Source: Siderastrea siderea
Lineage: Eukaryota > Cnidaria > Anthozoa > Scleractinia > Rhizangiidae
DNA: 64,000 nucleotides
Direction of reading: 5' to 3'
Assembly (NCBI GenBank): GCA_964030785.1
Contig: OZ034975.1
Span: 17,585,142-17,649,141, forward strand
This document shows positions 24,350-36,769 of the stretch, piece by piece (the first letter of the stretch is position 1; every line of letters begins with the position of its first letter). Under the pieces are notes generated by a model. That model made no database searches. It saw nothing but the letters and a program-made list of their open reading frames with translations, and was not told the origin of the DNA. The translations under genes and the position numbers were made by a program.

Positions 24350-24728
24350 CAACATGTCGCGAGCCTAGGACAAAGAAAACATCTGAGACCTTCCGTACAC
24401 CGGTCGAACGCTCTAACCACTGAGCTACTGGGAGACTCGTGGCGAGCATAGGTCACATGTACTGAGTTTGTGGTGACACGCGTCCTGTATACTGCTAGGA
24501 TCAGCAATGTCGAAGTGCTCTATAGGTGATAATATATAAATACTGATCCTAGCAGTATGCAGGACGAGTGTCACCACGAACTCAGTAAATATGACTTACG
24601 CTCGCGCTCGCCACGAGTCTCCCAGTAACTCAGTGGTTAGAGCGTCCGACCGGTGTACGGAAGATCATGGGTTCGAATCCCGTCGAGGACCCAGATTTTT
24701 TCTTTGTCCCACGCTCGCGACATGTTGA
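24350..24728. repeat. Inverted pair of tRNA-like (SINE-type) sequences, second locus
   Basis: The left arm (24350-24502) and right arm (24545-24728) are inverted copies with a 42-bp spacer. The right arm has a complete tRNA-like core at 24617-24690, with A-box-like AACTCAGTGG and B-box GGTTCGAATCC. The left core lacks the T-arm/B-box segment. The anticodon-loop position reads CCGGTGT, again with no T before the anticodon. The acceptor stem has mismatches, so it is a SINE-like relic rather than a tRNA gene. It occupies the interval where exon 5 of copy B is missing. Confidence 0.7.
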
Positions 24729-25236
24729 ATAATCCATCTTTTCTTAAAATTGCTGGAAATAAGAAGAAACGAATGAACCCGAAAACTATAAACTATATCT
24801 GACTCAGAAACTTTAAACACTGAAATCATTTGCCAAAGAAAGTACACTTTCCCACAACTTTTGCGCCGCTTCAGTCGAGCGAGGCTCATATAACGGGGAA
24901 GCTGTAAGGTTTATTACGACATAAAAGAACTGGCCTCTGATTTTTGAGTATGGGGATCAAATCATCGGTAAACCGGAGCTCCACCCCAACCATGATCTTG
25001 TGATCCTGTTCAACGCTCTTCCCAACCAAACGCACACGGCCTCTGCGTACAAATACATTTCTGCGTGCACCCTACCGATATCTCTACTCCAAATAACCTA
25101 ACACCTAAAATTTAAAGGAGCCTAAAATTCACATGCTTGGGTCCACTCTAAAATGGTCACTTCTTCGTTAGCTCGTCAATATCATCCATCTTGTTGGAGA
25201 CCGAAGCAATCACGACAGCGATGGCAACGGCAACGG

Positions 25237-25269
25237 CATCATCATCATCATCATCATCATCATCATTAC

Positions 25270-25335
<66 letters not shown>
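25237..25335. repeat. (CAT)n/(ATT)n compound microsatellite
   Basis: About nine CAT units pass directly into more than twenty ATT/TTA units, just below exon 4 of copy B. They give spurious poly-His/poly-Tyr and poly-Ile frames. Confidence 0.9.
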
Positions 25336-26962
25336 CATTTTGTTTAAGCGACGTTTATGTTGGCAGCTAAAGTTGTGATCGATTAAAATCCCTAACAGTG
25401 TTGCACGGATACCTTTTGGTCCCACAAGTCCTCGACGTCCCGGTGGTCCTTGCCTTCCGTTTCTTCCATCCCGCCCTGAAAGTAAACAATTTTACTTATC
25501 ACGATATGTTTGCACTCAACAGCTGTCTCATTTATGCATTCAGCTTTCAAAAAATGTCTTTCATTACCAGCAGGTCCAGGGGCGCCTGGCATACCATCTC
25601 TCCACTCTCGGCCTAAAAATAGAAATAAGTATATTATCAATGCATATTATTTCATGGTGCATTTACAGAGACACAGATGTAGACCTTCTCTAAGGCTGCA
25701 GCGTTTTTTTTTTTTTTTTTGGTTCGAAACAACCCAGTCTCAAATCCCTGGCGAAGAAACCTAGAACTAAAATTAGACAAACAAACCCAAGCAAAAGTAA
25801 GCACCATAGGTTTATATTGACTGACCTCGAAGCGAGGTTCTCTTGACTATGTCTTCGGACAGTTTAACTGTTCTACGAGAGAAACAACAACAATTACAAA
25901 GTTGACATGCAAATCTATAAATACCTAAAATGTTTAGTTAGCCCAGTAAAAAATCAGTGCTCTTTATGTGTAATCGTTGGCTTGCAGCTGTTAAGTCTCA
26001 CTGCTCAAACAAAAAGAAAACAAACAAACCAATTAATCTACCGAATGAAAGTCGAAAGTATATATGAGCGATTTTAATAAGAACAAAGCTGTTAATACCC
26101 GAATTCGTGACACCATTATTTTCACCCCCAAAATTCCAAAATAATGAACTAAAGCAAGACTGTAAAAGAAGACATGGCATATTACGTTAAGACTCGTTGG
26201 ATTAATACATTACTGTTGTGTAAAGTTATGAGACTTTGGCAATTTTTGTGGCATAAGTGTTCAACTGAAAATAAATAATTGAAACGTTTTTCAATTCAGT
26301 ATACGCTATTTCTTATGCTCCGTTCTGAATAATAATGGAAACATTTATTGGCTTATTAACATCAAAAAATGTAACTGATAGCTCTCGACTTCCATTCCCC
26401 GTAAAATTAATCCTATACTTTTGGCCGAAGGGCTTCAATCTAAAATATTTTCACTCTTATTCGGACTGAAACGGGACAGGGGTTCAGAAAACACAACCTT
26501 TCTCTGAAACCAAATAAAGATAATTCGAAAATAATGTACGTAACGCGCATAATGCTGTCGACATGACCATGAAATACCTTCTATTGATCATACCTGCTTT
26601 CCAGTGTGATAATTCTCTTATTAAGGTCTGACAAACTGATCTGCGGGTTAATAGCCCTCTTTTGTCGTGTTGATGGCCTCTTCATTTCGAACCGTCCCTT
26701 ATACTCAGGCTGGCTGCGCTTAAGCTCTTTAGATATCGCACTGACTTTGTTTTTTTTGCACAGCAAGTCGATCTTTGAATCCTTTAGAAATGGTAGTAAG
26801 CTCGTTTTTAACATCCGCAATCTGCCGTTTAATCGACTGGATGGAAGCAAACTGGAAAACAACGCAAGTTAACAAAGGCAAAAGCAAAAGCACGAAATCA
26901 CGAAACCGACCCGACGGAAAACATTTCGCTTCTTTACGGCCTTTGGTCGATTCCTGCTCCAT

Positions 26963-29146
26963 TATAGCCAGCTAATAGGAAAAACCTTAATTTACCGGGA
27001 TGTTCCGGTGTTCCGGTGATCTGTGTTCCGGTGTTCCTGGAGGTACTACATGCCCTACGTAAGTGTTTTAGAGTCACTGACTCTTAGTTTCACTGCTCTC
27101 CTGAGCATGAAACAATGTTTATATAGCTTGTTTAGTACCATATCAGAACGTACATGAAAGACTTTGGCACGAAGCCTGCATTGAACATCATTTTCTTTTC
27201 TTTTATATGACATGTTTTGCCCTCTTCTTACGCAGTGTTTCATTTGCGTTTAATTACACCCGTGCTTGTATACATGCACATGTAAGAACCCTAGGTGCTC
27301 AACTAGGACAGGCCTTTTCAATAAGGAAGCGTAAACGAAGCAGGCGTAAACGGGGAAGGGAAAGAAGAACGCGGGAGAAAAATGGGGGACTGCTAAGCAG
27401 GCTGATGTCAACACGCATAGATACCTCTTGAAGACTTAATAGTACGATAACGAGTTTTCAGAGCTTTTCAGTTTTTCAACATCTTAAAAAGACTCTCAAA
27501 GTTAGCAAATCCCACTATAATTCACCCTTTTTTTCCTTTTTTTTCCTTTTGCATTATAGTTTTGAAATTTGTTTTATTTCTTATTCCTCTTGCCCCTCTC
27601 TTTCCATGCCTACTAACTGAGTAGGTAAGCTTTCCTATCGTGTTTTGTTTTTCAGACTACCATTAACAGGAGCCCAGCCGGCATTATATCTATTTGTACG
27701 TTAGAGGCAAATTTCAACGAAGCGGTTCGGTGGATAAGGGATAACAGCCCTGTTAGAGGGATACTCAAATTTTCAATTAAATCCAAATATCTGGTGCAAA
27801 TTTCTCTTCCAAGATCCTTGTTGCACTAATCTGCACCAAACTGTTCGCCCAGTTTCTTGGACCAATCTGTTTCACTAAACTAATTTCCTTTTTCGACCAA
27901 TATCTTCTTGTCCTACTAATCTGAATCCTAGGAGTGCCATCCACATTTATACCCAAGAGGTAAGGCAGCTTGAATCGCTTGACATCTGGCTGATAATTTG
28001 GCAAACTTTTAGTTTTATGTTACGGAGAAGCATTTGCCCAATCCGTTTTGAAACTTGAAAAGTAACTCTTTTGTCTAAGAGATTAAGACACGTGACTTGC
28101 CAGCGAATTTTTAGGGAAAACAAATTGGGCGATAATGCGAAAGGACAATAATCCCGATTTTCTGTAATCTCTCCTTGTGTGGCTCTTGGTAATTATTTTG
28201 TCAATAAGCCGTTTAAACATGTCCACAGAGCAGAAGGCCAACTATGGAGCCCACTGTTTTAAATGACAAAATAACTGGCAGTATCAATGCCCTGGCTTAA
28301 ATGTCCCCCGAGACAACAGACTTTGAACCACATTCAGTCTCTCTCCACCCACCCACTCCGCATCCAGGTGTATAAGTGAATACCCTAGAATGGTGCTGAG
28401 GGATGATCCTCCCATCGACGAGCATCACATCCAGGTCCGGAGGAAGAAATGAGCTCTAGCAAGAGCTCCAGCAAAGAAGAAATCCCCATACCTTTTCTAG
28501 TTAAAGTTGTCTCCTGCTGCATGCTGCAGACATAACTGTTATTTAGTACGTATAGCCCTTAAATGGGCAGGAGTGCAACTTTTTTCCACGGGGTGTTCAA
28601 TTAACCACTTGTTAATTGCAGACAACAATTGTGGTCAAAATTAAATTTATTCATCTTTCCAGTTGCTAGAAAACCATCAACATATGCACCTTCTTCGACG
28701 TTCTTGTAGAAATACGTGCGGATGCCAGCAATCAGTAAAATGGAATAAATAAGTAAAAATGAATAATAATGAGATGAGTAAAAACGAATAAAATTGATAT
28801 TTTGAGATACTGAACTTTTGTAACATTTGCCATAAAAATTGGTCAATTTTATCGCGTAATTACAGTACTATAGCTACAATTTTACAGTCAAACAATTAGA
28901 AAGCTTTTTCAAATGACCATTTACGAAAATTAAGCCATTCATAATAAACTTTATTCGAAGTACAAGTACAAGTTTTATGTTTTATGGCCAAAATACTCTC
29001 AATCTAGCAATGCTGCACTCTAGAATAAATCATGAATACAAATATTTTGTCAGAGTTTATGCGGCTAAACTAGTTTTGCATTCAAAAGAAAACTCAATTT
29101 TGACAAATTGTATGTAAAACATTTATTTCACGTAACGATTTACTTT
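26963..29146. other. 5' flank of copy B and 3' flank of copy C
   Basis: I see no gene. The part up to about 28700 is the duplicated counterpart of the copy A upstream region. A polyadenylation signal for copy C is present on the minus strand (TTTATT at 29122-29127), 20 bp past its stop. Confidence 0.5.
27118..27125 (-). promoter_or_regulatory. Possible TATA box of copy B
   Basis: The minus strand reads TATATAAA about 155 bp before the ATG of copy B, in the flank homologous to that of copy A. Confidence 0.4.
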
Positions 29147-31900
29147 CTATTTAGTACAAACAACGCATGTCAGTTCGTAGCCTTCAATATACGGTCTGCA
29201 TGGTAAGCCGTGATTGCAAGATGACTGCACTAAGTACAGCAAAGCTCCATTTGTGTCACGATGGCTTCCTGGAACTGCTTCTGCGTTTGAATCAATGCAC
29301 ACATATTCACTGGCGTGGTTGTGGCCGTAATGCGAAGTCATCAGGTATCCATGGTACTCTCTGGTCCAACCCGATGGACACTTGTTGGTTGCTGGGATCA
29401 TCAGCTGAGAACCACGTGACCTGACGTAACACACGGCACACGGTGCATCATGCTGATCAAGATTATTGCTAAAGCCTGGAAAATTCCCTGACTGGTACTC
29501 AGTGCCGTAGATCCCCGCCGTGCCCTGCCATCCGCTGATGTACTTGTCAAATACGGGATTGTGAGGGAGACAGAGAAAGTTGGAGCCTCCACCGTGGTGA
29601 GTGTAATAGCCGCTACCCATCACTCCTGCAACCAGGAAAAAAATGAAAACTTGTCTTTACAACACGTTAGTACATTTAGGACAAGTACAGTCGGATATCA
29701 GTACAAGCTTATCAGTTAAGCTACAATTCCGTAATCCTATCATATCTTGAAGTCGAACTTAAAATAATGAAAAGCAGGCAGGCTTAGTTTGTATTGTATT
29801 TATTTATTTACCACACATTATAAATTACACGATTACAATTACAAAAAGATACAAATATGAAGAAAGTAATGGCGAGGAGGCCTAAAGGAAACTATAAGGC
29901 TTATAGTTTGGTATCGGACAACCTATCATTTTCAATCACACTCCAATGAAATGAATTGTGACTGTGAATTGTAAAGTGCAACCATTCGACTGAAAGCTAA
30001 GCAATCGACTTTTTAGTTGCCGTGGTTTATTTCTTTCTTTATCAATTGCTTGATTGTTTGTTTGTTTGTTTGTTTGTTTATTATTCATTCATTCATTCAG
30101 TCAGTCATTCAGTCATTCATTCATTCATTCATTCATTCATTCATTCATTCATTCATTCATTCATTCGTTCGTTCGTTCATTCATTCATTCATTCATACAT
30201 TAATTTTTTTCATTCATTCCTATCAAAAATGCTGCATCAGTCATGTTTCCGTTAAGGGGTTAACTCGGACTCGGGATGATGACAAAATTAAGGACGGAAT
30301 ACGGGATCAAAAATCCCAAGGAAGGATGCGGAATTAAAACAACGAATGTCTTGAATGCAGTAAACTAGCACAACATCGCATTATCATCGGGCGGAATGGG
30401 CAAGCACTTGCGCATAATATTTAATAAGCCATGACCGCGGACCATTCAAGCTCGAAAGTTCTATTGAAGCACCGCAATGTAAGAGAAAAGAGGTGAATCT
30501 AATGGGGAAGACTTACATAAGCTGTCCTTTAGATCGGCACAAGAAAACTGGTACCATATGGTATGGTGTTTTCTAAGGAGTTCTAGTCAAGCGCACTCCA
30601 TGTCATTGATTTTATGATTCAATTGTTAGAATCAATGTTTAATCTTTCCTTACCAGTATAAACTACAGAGGCATCCCCGGAGCAGTTAGTTCGTCCCCAT
30701 CGGTTGTACCTCACACCTGACAGTCCCTTTCCTTCAGGTCCCTTTAGTCCTTGGGGCCCAGAAGGTCCCTTGGGGCCAGGGATTCCCGCTGGTCCAATAT
30801 CACCTGAATAACATTGCAAAATAATCGACCAACAATATTTCCTTAATATTAACCCTCAATTCCTCCGTGGTTTTCGCAGACTGACGTAAAGTCCTAAAGT
30901 TCGGACTAATAAAATGAAAGTGTTTCCCACATCTGACACTGTTTATTTCTCTTTAGAAGGTGGTTCTCAAGATAATTCTAAAGCGGCCTTCACACGTCAA
31001 GCTAATGTTGGCCAACTCGTGTTCACTATTCTCGTGTCAGTCAACTTGGCGCTGTTACGCAGCGCCAAGTTGGGCAATCAGGTGATGTTGAAAAGACAGC
31101 GCTGAGTAAAAACATATTTTGTTTTGAACGGGATTAGAACCCAGTTATCTTGCTTGACCCTGCTAGTGCGTTATATATTCTGGTATTCTCTGCAAAACAA
31201 CGTGAAGCACATAGTTTTCTTTTACTTTTTGCATTTCCGTTCCCTACCACAGTTACGAATTCGTCTCCTGAATAGGTCGGGCACATTACAAAAATTGAAC
31301 TTTTTGGAAAACCCCTGAGTAGATCAAATAAGTTAACGTAAATTTACCAAAAAAAAAAAAAACGTTACCTTTACCGACTACCCTTTGCAAGCGATTATAG
31401 TCCCCAATACATCTTATTCCAAAACGGCGGAAAAGTTCCTTTGTCTCCATGTTAACTGGCCCTTGTTGCCTCATTTTAAGCCAAACATTCCTTTGAATTC
31501 TGCAGATGGGATCGAGGCAATAAGGGCCAATTAACAATGAGACAAAAGAGTAATGTATTTTCCGCCATTTTTGAAAAAGGTGTAATATCGTTGCACGGAT
31601 ACCTTTTGGTCCTGCAAGTCCTCTTGGTCCCGGGGGTCCTTGCCTACCGTCTCTACCATCCCGCCCTGACAGTAAAAAAGTTCTTAGTATACAAAGTAGA
31701 CTCGTGAGGGTCGCTCATAAGAAGGCCTAGGAAGGAAATAAGGGATATTTCCACGGGACGCGTGCTTAAGCACGTGCATTCAGCCTTTTACTTTTCTTTT
31801 CTTCTTTTGATAACAATAATACTTTTCATTACCAGCAGTTCCGGGAGGCCCTGGCATGCCATCTCTTCCGTCTCGGCCTGAAAAAGAAATTAATTAACTA

Positions 31901-31943
<43 letters not shown>

Positions 31944-33865
31944 AGAAAAGGTCTATTATAACCAAAAGAAAAAAGAGTCAAATATAAAGATGTGGATCTT
32001 TGAAGTTGCGATGCTTATTAGGAAAACGGCAATGCTTGCACCCACACCATTCTGGAAAACGTAAGCCAGACTGCGCCTTCTCCGAATAGCGGTTTTCAAT
32101 TGAACGTAGGTTGGAAAACGAAAAAAAAAAACAAATAAGTTATTACCCCAGCCAGTCACAACAAATACAATTTTCATAAATCAGAAACAGTCAGATCTTG
32201 AACGGAAGGAAATACACTGAACAGACGCCAAGCGCAGGAAAACTGACGCGAGGGACAAAACCACTCTGATTGGTTAAAAAATTGGCAGGACTTTCAGTAA
32301 ACAAACAGACTGACGCACACACAAAAAATGAACACCATACACGAATATCAACTGACAATAATTCTTATTGCGTTGGTCAATCAAGAAAAAGTAGGATCAA
32401 ACAAACAAACACAAAAATAAACACCATGCATGAATATCAACTGACCTCGAAGAGGGGTTCTCTTGAGTATGTCTTCGGAGAGTTTAACTGTCCTGTGAGA
32501 GAAACAAGAAAGAAATATTTGATATTCAAATCTGTAAGAACTAAAAATGTCAATTTGGGCAACAAAACCCAGTGCTGGGGCCCCTTTCCCGAAAGCCCAA
32601 AAACTTTTCGAACCTGAAAAGCCTTTGGTAAAAATATAAACCACTCGTTCTACAAAGCTGTTATTTTAACAAGTCTTTAAGATAATAAATGTCAAACGTA
32701 TAGTAAAGTTTCATGTTTAGAAACGTCTTTGTTTTCAAGATACATAGTGAATTATCGTGCCCGAGATCAGCCCGAAACGTTTCGGGGCTTATGAGAAACC
32801 CTAACTGGTCTGATAAGTGTTTTAAAGAGCGTATGGTTGCACGATTGTCGTCGTTAAAATTTGACCTAAATAAATGAGATGTTGTTCCAAACAGGGTTCG
32901 TATTTTAGGACTTCTTTGTCCTAAACAGGGACAGGGTTTCACATCCTCAGCGCCACCCATACACCCAAACATGGGTCAAGTGCACCCCCCTCCCCCTCTT
33001 CGAGCGAAAATCTAAAGCAATGTATTTTACAACTTTTGGCGCCAAATTCGTGACATCGTCTCAAAATACAAAAATAACGCGGTAAAGCAGATTGTAAAAC
33101 AAGACAAGGAATATTATCTTGTAAAAGAATGAGGCTAATCGGATTAAACAATGCTTGTTTTATATAAAGGTGCCGATTAGGCCAAGACCAAATTTCGCAG
33201 CGTACATGCCCGCATTCAAAACGTTTCTCCTTTCTGTCCTTTCAATATATTGCCTCTTCGCATACCATGTTTTTAACAAAAACTCATTTCATCAACTTCA
33301 GCAATATGATAGCTTTCAAATTTTCAGTCTCTGAAAATCATCCTCAATCGCAATATTTTAACTTAGACCAGAAAACACGACAACTTCTGGTCAGAAAAAA
33401 CGATCTTACACTGAAAGCAAACCTTAATAATGTTTGGTAAGAATATATACTGGCAATGTAAGTCTAATAAATATACTTCCTTTACTTATTTTACCTGCTT
33501 TCCAGTGTGATAATTCTCTTATTGAGGTCTGACAAACTTATCTGGGGGTTAATGGTCCTCCTATGTCGTGCAAGCGATCCTTTCTCACCGGACCGTGGTT
33601 TACGATCCCAGTGGCTCCGCTTTAGTTCTTTAGATATCGCATTGACTTTGCTTTCAAGAACCGCAAGTCGGCCTTCGGAGATGGCAGTGAGCTCGCTTTT
33701 AACGTCATCAAGCTTCCGTTTCATCGACAAGTTGTAAACGAACTGGAACACAATGCAAGTTAATATGCACCCCAGTAACACGAAGTACATGAAAGAATGA
33801 AACCGCTTCGATGGAAAACGTTTCGCAGTTTCACGAGTTTGAGTTTTGGTCGATTCATGCTCCAT
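29147..33865 (-). CDS. Short-chain collagen C4-like type II membrane protein, copy C (intact)
   Basis: Six exons give 384 residues with no stop: 33495-33865, 32446-32492, 31833-31877, 31603-31665, 30654-30803, 29147-29625. Residues 1-24 are cytosolic and about 25-45 a membrane helix. A heptad-rich stalk follows with RHRR at 100-103, the furin-type site. After it comes TINPQISLSDLNKRIITLES, nearly identical in every copy. The collagen stretch (140-202) has 21 Gly-X-Y triplets, two more than copy A because exon 3 is 45 bp, not 27. The C-terminal domain (226-384) keeps all nine exon-6 cysteines, with one extra residue near SSCNHGLPC. Introns hold ATTC and AAAT microsatellites. Confidence 0.92.
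30085..30200. repeat. (ATTC)n microsatellite with ATTCAGTC/GTTC variants
   Basis: Tandem ATTC units with a few AGTC and GTTC variants, in intron 5 of copy C. The 106- and 77-codon Ser-Phe-Ile-His frames over it are artefacts. Confidence 0.9.
31895..31944. repeat. (AAAT)n microsatellite
   Basis: About eleven AAAT units immediately above exon 3 of copy C. Confidence 0.9.
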
Positions 33866-34542
33866 TATAGCCAGGTGATAGCAAAATCTTCCCCGACGCT
33901 ACTTCGATGTTTGAGGGTCACTGATTCTGTTAAACTGTCCTCTCAGGCATATACCTTATTTATGTATCTTGTACGCAATGCTTATTGGCACGTCCGTGGA
34001 AGCTTTGACACAAAGCCTAAATTGGATATTTCCCTATTTCCTTTCAAATGTCATTTTTAAAGCTTTTAAACTTTAACTTAAAAAGTAACGGTTCCGCTAG
34101 AGAGAAAGCAGGTATCCAAATCCCCCTTAGGTTGAGGCCTCTCGCGTGATGCGCGTCAAAAACTCTCTTTTTGAAAAATTCTGAAACCAGGCTATAAATA
34201 AGCAGTAAGAAAGTGAAAGGCTTGCCCCGGCTAATAGTTTGGCAGGTATTTGTATTTTACGGAAAAGCATTTGTCCAAACCTGGTGAGCCACCCTTTCAT
34301 CCTAGAGATGTAGGTATAGACACGTGATATGCAAACGACAACAGATAAAATGCATAGTCATCTCTTGCGTTCATTTCTGCATGACTCGTTGTTAATAATT
34401 TATCATCCTGCTTTTTCATTAAGGGCCAATTACAAAACCGAGTATATATGAAAATTGCCATTGCCATATCTCCAGTAGCTATATAACAGTCAATATGTTC
34501 AGTTCATTATCTGCAAAGCGTTTGCCTGTCAAGCTGTCTGAT

Positions 34543-34615
34543 GGAGGCGGCGTGGCCGAGAGGTTATGACGCCGGACTTGATATTCGAAGGTCCCCAATT
34601 CACTCAGAGTTAATT
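34543..34615 (+). repeat. tRNA-like SINE fragment
   Basis: GGAGGCGGCGTGGCCGAGAG followed by GTTATGACGCCGGACTTGA and TTCGAAGGTCCCC matches the head of the SINE at 54752. The B-box part is degraded (CAATTCACTC). Confidence 0.55.
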
Positions 34616-35483
34616 TCTGTACCATACGAAGGACACGAATAAAAAAAAAACGATTTTTTTGGAACCCTTGCGCAGATTTGTGACTTTTGCTTGACTCCCT
34701 CTTGCTTCATTTCAGCTATGAAAGTAATTGGTGTTTTGCAACGTAATGCTTCAGTGATGCATCACTGGGTGTGATTAATACTCCTAAAAATGTTTCCTTA
34801 TTTATGTAGCTCCGTTGTAGTGCGAGCCAGCATGTCCGTAGACAACGCTGTGAAGAAGCATTACAGAACTCTTACAACAGATCATGTTTTCCTGTCATTT
34901 TATAGCACGTGTTTCATCTCTGTTTCCGTTCTGTTTCAGGTTGCATCTTCACTATAAAAATTAGAGTTATGATAGCCTTTCTGTCGTAAGTCCTCGGATT
35001 TTTGGGTTCTATAGTCCCTATTAGACCTGTTAGAGAGGGCGTAGTTAATTTCTCCATAATTTTGAGGGCAGTTGAAAATTTAACCTTCCACACTGGAAAT
35101 TGGAAAACGATTACAAAGTGGTGGCATTTACGTTTCCAGGCTCTTATCTGACGTTTCACTGTGTAGTACGTGTGCCCAAATGAAGCTAAATAGTACACAC
35201 ACAGTGCTTAAGTTCATCGGTTAATACACTTGGCTAAGTATGAACTAGGCAGCAAATATCACTAAATATGCAATTCATTGAGGAGCAAACTGATAAAAAT
35301 AACTAAGAAGAATACCTTTAAAAAAAATAAGAAATAAAAACAGTAAGTACTGTATGCTTTTGAAATATTGACAAACTTTCCACTTTTCATTCCTTGGTGT
35401 TGGAAATACACGGTTATAGCATCTTATTTTATCCAAAAAAGGTGCTCATAAACCTTTTTTTCCTCATTTCAATTAACAACCTG

Positions 35484-35487
<4 letters not shown>

Positions 35488-35544
<57 letters not shown>

Positions 35545-35545
35545 C

Positions 35546-35579
<34 letters not shown>
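35488..35579. repeat. (GAT)n microsatellite
   Basis: About thirty GAT units with one GAC. The poly-Met frame over it is spurious. Confidence 0.92.
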
Positions 35580-35716
35580 GTTCTCGGCTCCAATGCATTC
35601 AGTCAAGGGACTGGTCATGAAGCATTAGAAGTTTCAAAAGCCATAACAAAGGCGCTGCAATGATGTTGAAAGCTCCACAACCGCGCAAAACTGGGATGTT
35701 ACTTAAACGGAGAAGG

Positions 35717-35757
35717 AGGAATCAGGAATCAGGAATCAGGAATCAGGAATCAGGAAT
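35717..35757. repeat. (AGGAATC)n tandem repeat
   Basis: Five to six copies of AGGAATC, followed by degenerate GGGAAT/GGAAATG words. Confidence 0.85.
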
Positions 35758-36769
35758 GGGAATTGGGGAATGGGGAAATGAAAATGGGAAATTAAAAATG
35801 GGAGATGAGAAATGAGAAGGTAGTGAGGTCAGTGATAATTATCAACAAAACCTTTTTTTTCTGAAAGCTAGTGGATAGAAAATATTTATTTTCCACTTTT
35901 CGCACGCTAAAATGACTTTATGACAAGGTGCATTGTGAGAACTCACTGGCGGTGGTAACTGTTGAATATAAAATTCCCGAGGTTTATTGCCACTAGAGGA
36001 AAGTTTTGGTTTTTTCTAGGGATGGAAACGAGAGGTAACACAAGACACGACTGCGAGGAGAATGGTAGAGGAGCCGTAGGCTTTTCGAATTCTGACTCGA
36101 ACTCGTGGGCAGTCGTGGTCCATATTCAAATTATCAGGATGATGTGCTCTCCGTGCCAAGCAAGGTCCGAACGCGAAGGTGAAAGTAACCTTAAATTTAA
36201 TTTAGTTAACTGCTTTCAATTTCAAAACTTTTCGCCGGTTTGCGAGTAGAAAAAATCTAGTAACATCCTGCAAAACTTTGCTTTTGTTTTAAGTTCACAC
36301 ACTATGGGGGAATATTACTTAAACAGAAACTTAACAAAAACATTTCTGTTGATTAATTGCTCAGTCCACAATTCAAAGCACAAAGCACGGTCAAGGGTAA
36401 AAAAAACTGTAGCAACAAACTCAAACAAAGGAATTTTTTCAGCTTTATAACCAGTTCATTGCACTAACTTGTGGCTTGAATTCTTGAATTTCAAGTTGGT
36501 TAGCTTAATGTGCACTTTTAACCACGTCAGAAGCATTCCCGCAAAAGCATGTCCCTATGGAACACAAAACGTGATAAACAGTCACACTTTCTTGAAAGAA
36601 GGGAATAACATAGAATAAAACTAGCAAGAAATTAATATGCAATTAAAGCAAGTATTTTCTCACATTCATGCTCTAGCTTCCAAGGAGTGCACACAACTTT
36701 CTGCTCGTCAAAGATCAACCAGAGGAAAAAAGAATCACCCACAAAGGTCTTTACCATGGTCCAAGAGAC

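Larger units (their letters stand above)
22243..26962 (-). pseudogene. Short-chain collagen C4-like, copy B (broken)
   Basis: The exon series matches copy A: exon 1 26594-26962, exon 2 25826-25872, exon 3 25568-25612, exon 4 25413-25475, exon 6 22243-22718. Three lesions are visible. A +1 frameshift lies in exon 1 at the T-run near 26750-26757. The 150-bp exon 5 (last collagen triplets and the YNRWGRT segment) is not found between exons 4 and 6, where a tRNA-like palindrome is inserted. In exon 6 the tyrosine codon of EYVCVD is TAA at 22396-22398. Exon 3 also has Trp for a Gly-X-Y glycine (GREWRDG). Exon 6 is the same length as in copy A and nearly identical, so the duplication looks fairly recent. 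Confidence 0.88.
33866..36676. other. 5' flank of copy C and interval before the TRP-SPRY gene
   Basis: I see no complete gene. About 34800-34960 is similar to the segments upstream of copy D (about 61390-61540) and copy A (about 20340-20440), so it is shared 5'-flank sequence. A tRNA-like fragment, a GAT microsatellite and a 7-bp tandem array lie here. Upstream exons of the TRP-SPRY gene could also be hidden here; I could not place any in phase. Confidence 0.45.

Noticed and set aside
24617..24690. A functional tRNA gene
   Set aside because: The acceptor stem has mismatches, T33 is absent and the mirrored arm has lost its T-arm. SINE origin fits better.
30017..30337. 106-codon Phe-Ile-His-Ser-rich protein
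   Set aside because: It is a translation of the ATTC microsatellite.
32381..32644. Gene on the minus strand between copy C exons 1 and 2
   Set aside because: It overlaps exon 2 of copy C in another frame and has no conserved features.
35394..35663. Poly-methionine protein
   Set aside because: It is a translation of the GAT microsatellite.
36017..36178. An extra 5' exon of the TRP-SPRY gene (good AG and GT borders)
   Set aside because: Its only open frame ends in phase 1, but exon 36677-36795 needs phase 0 input. It may be a non-coding exon or chance.
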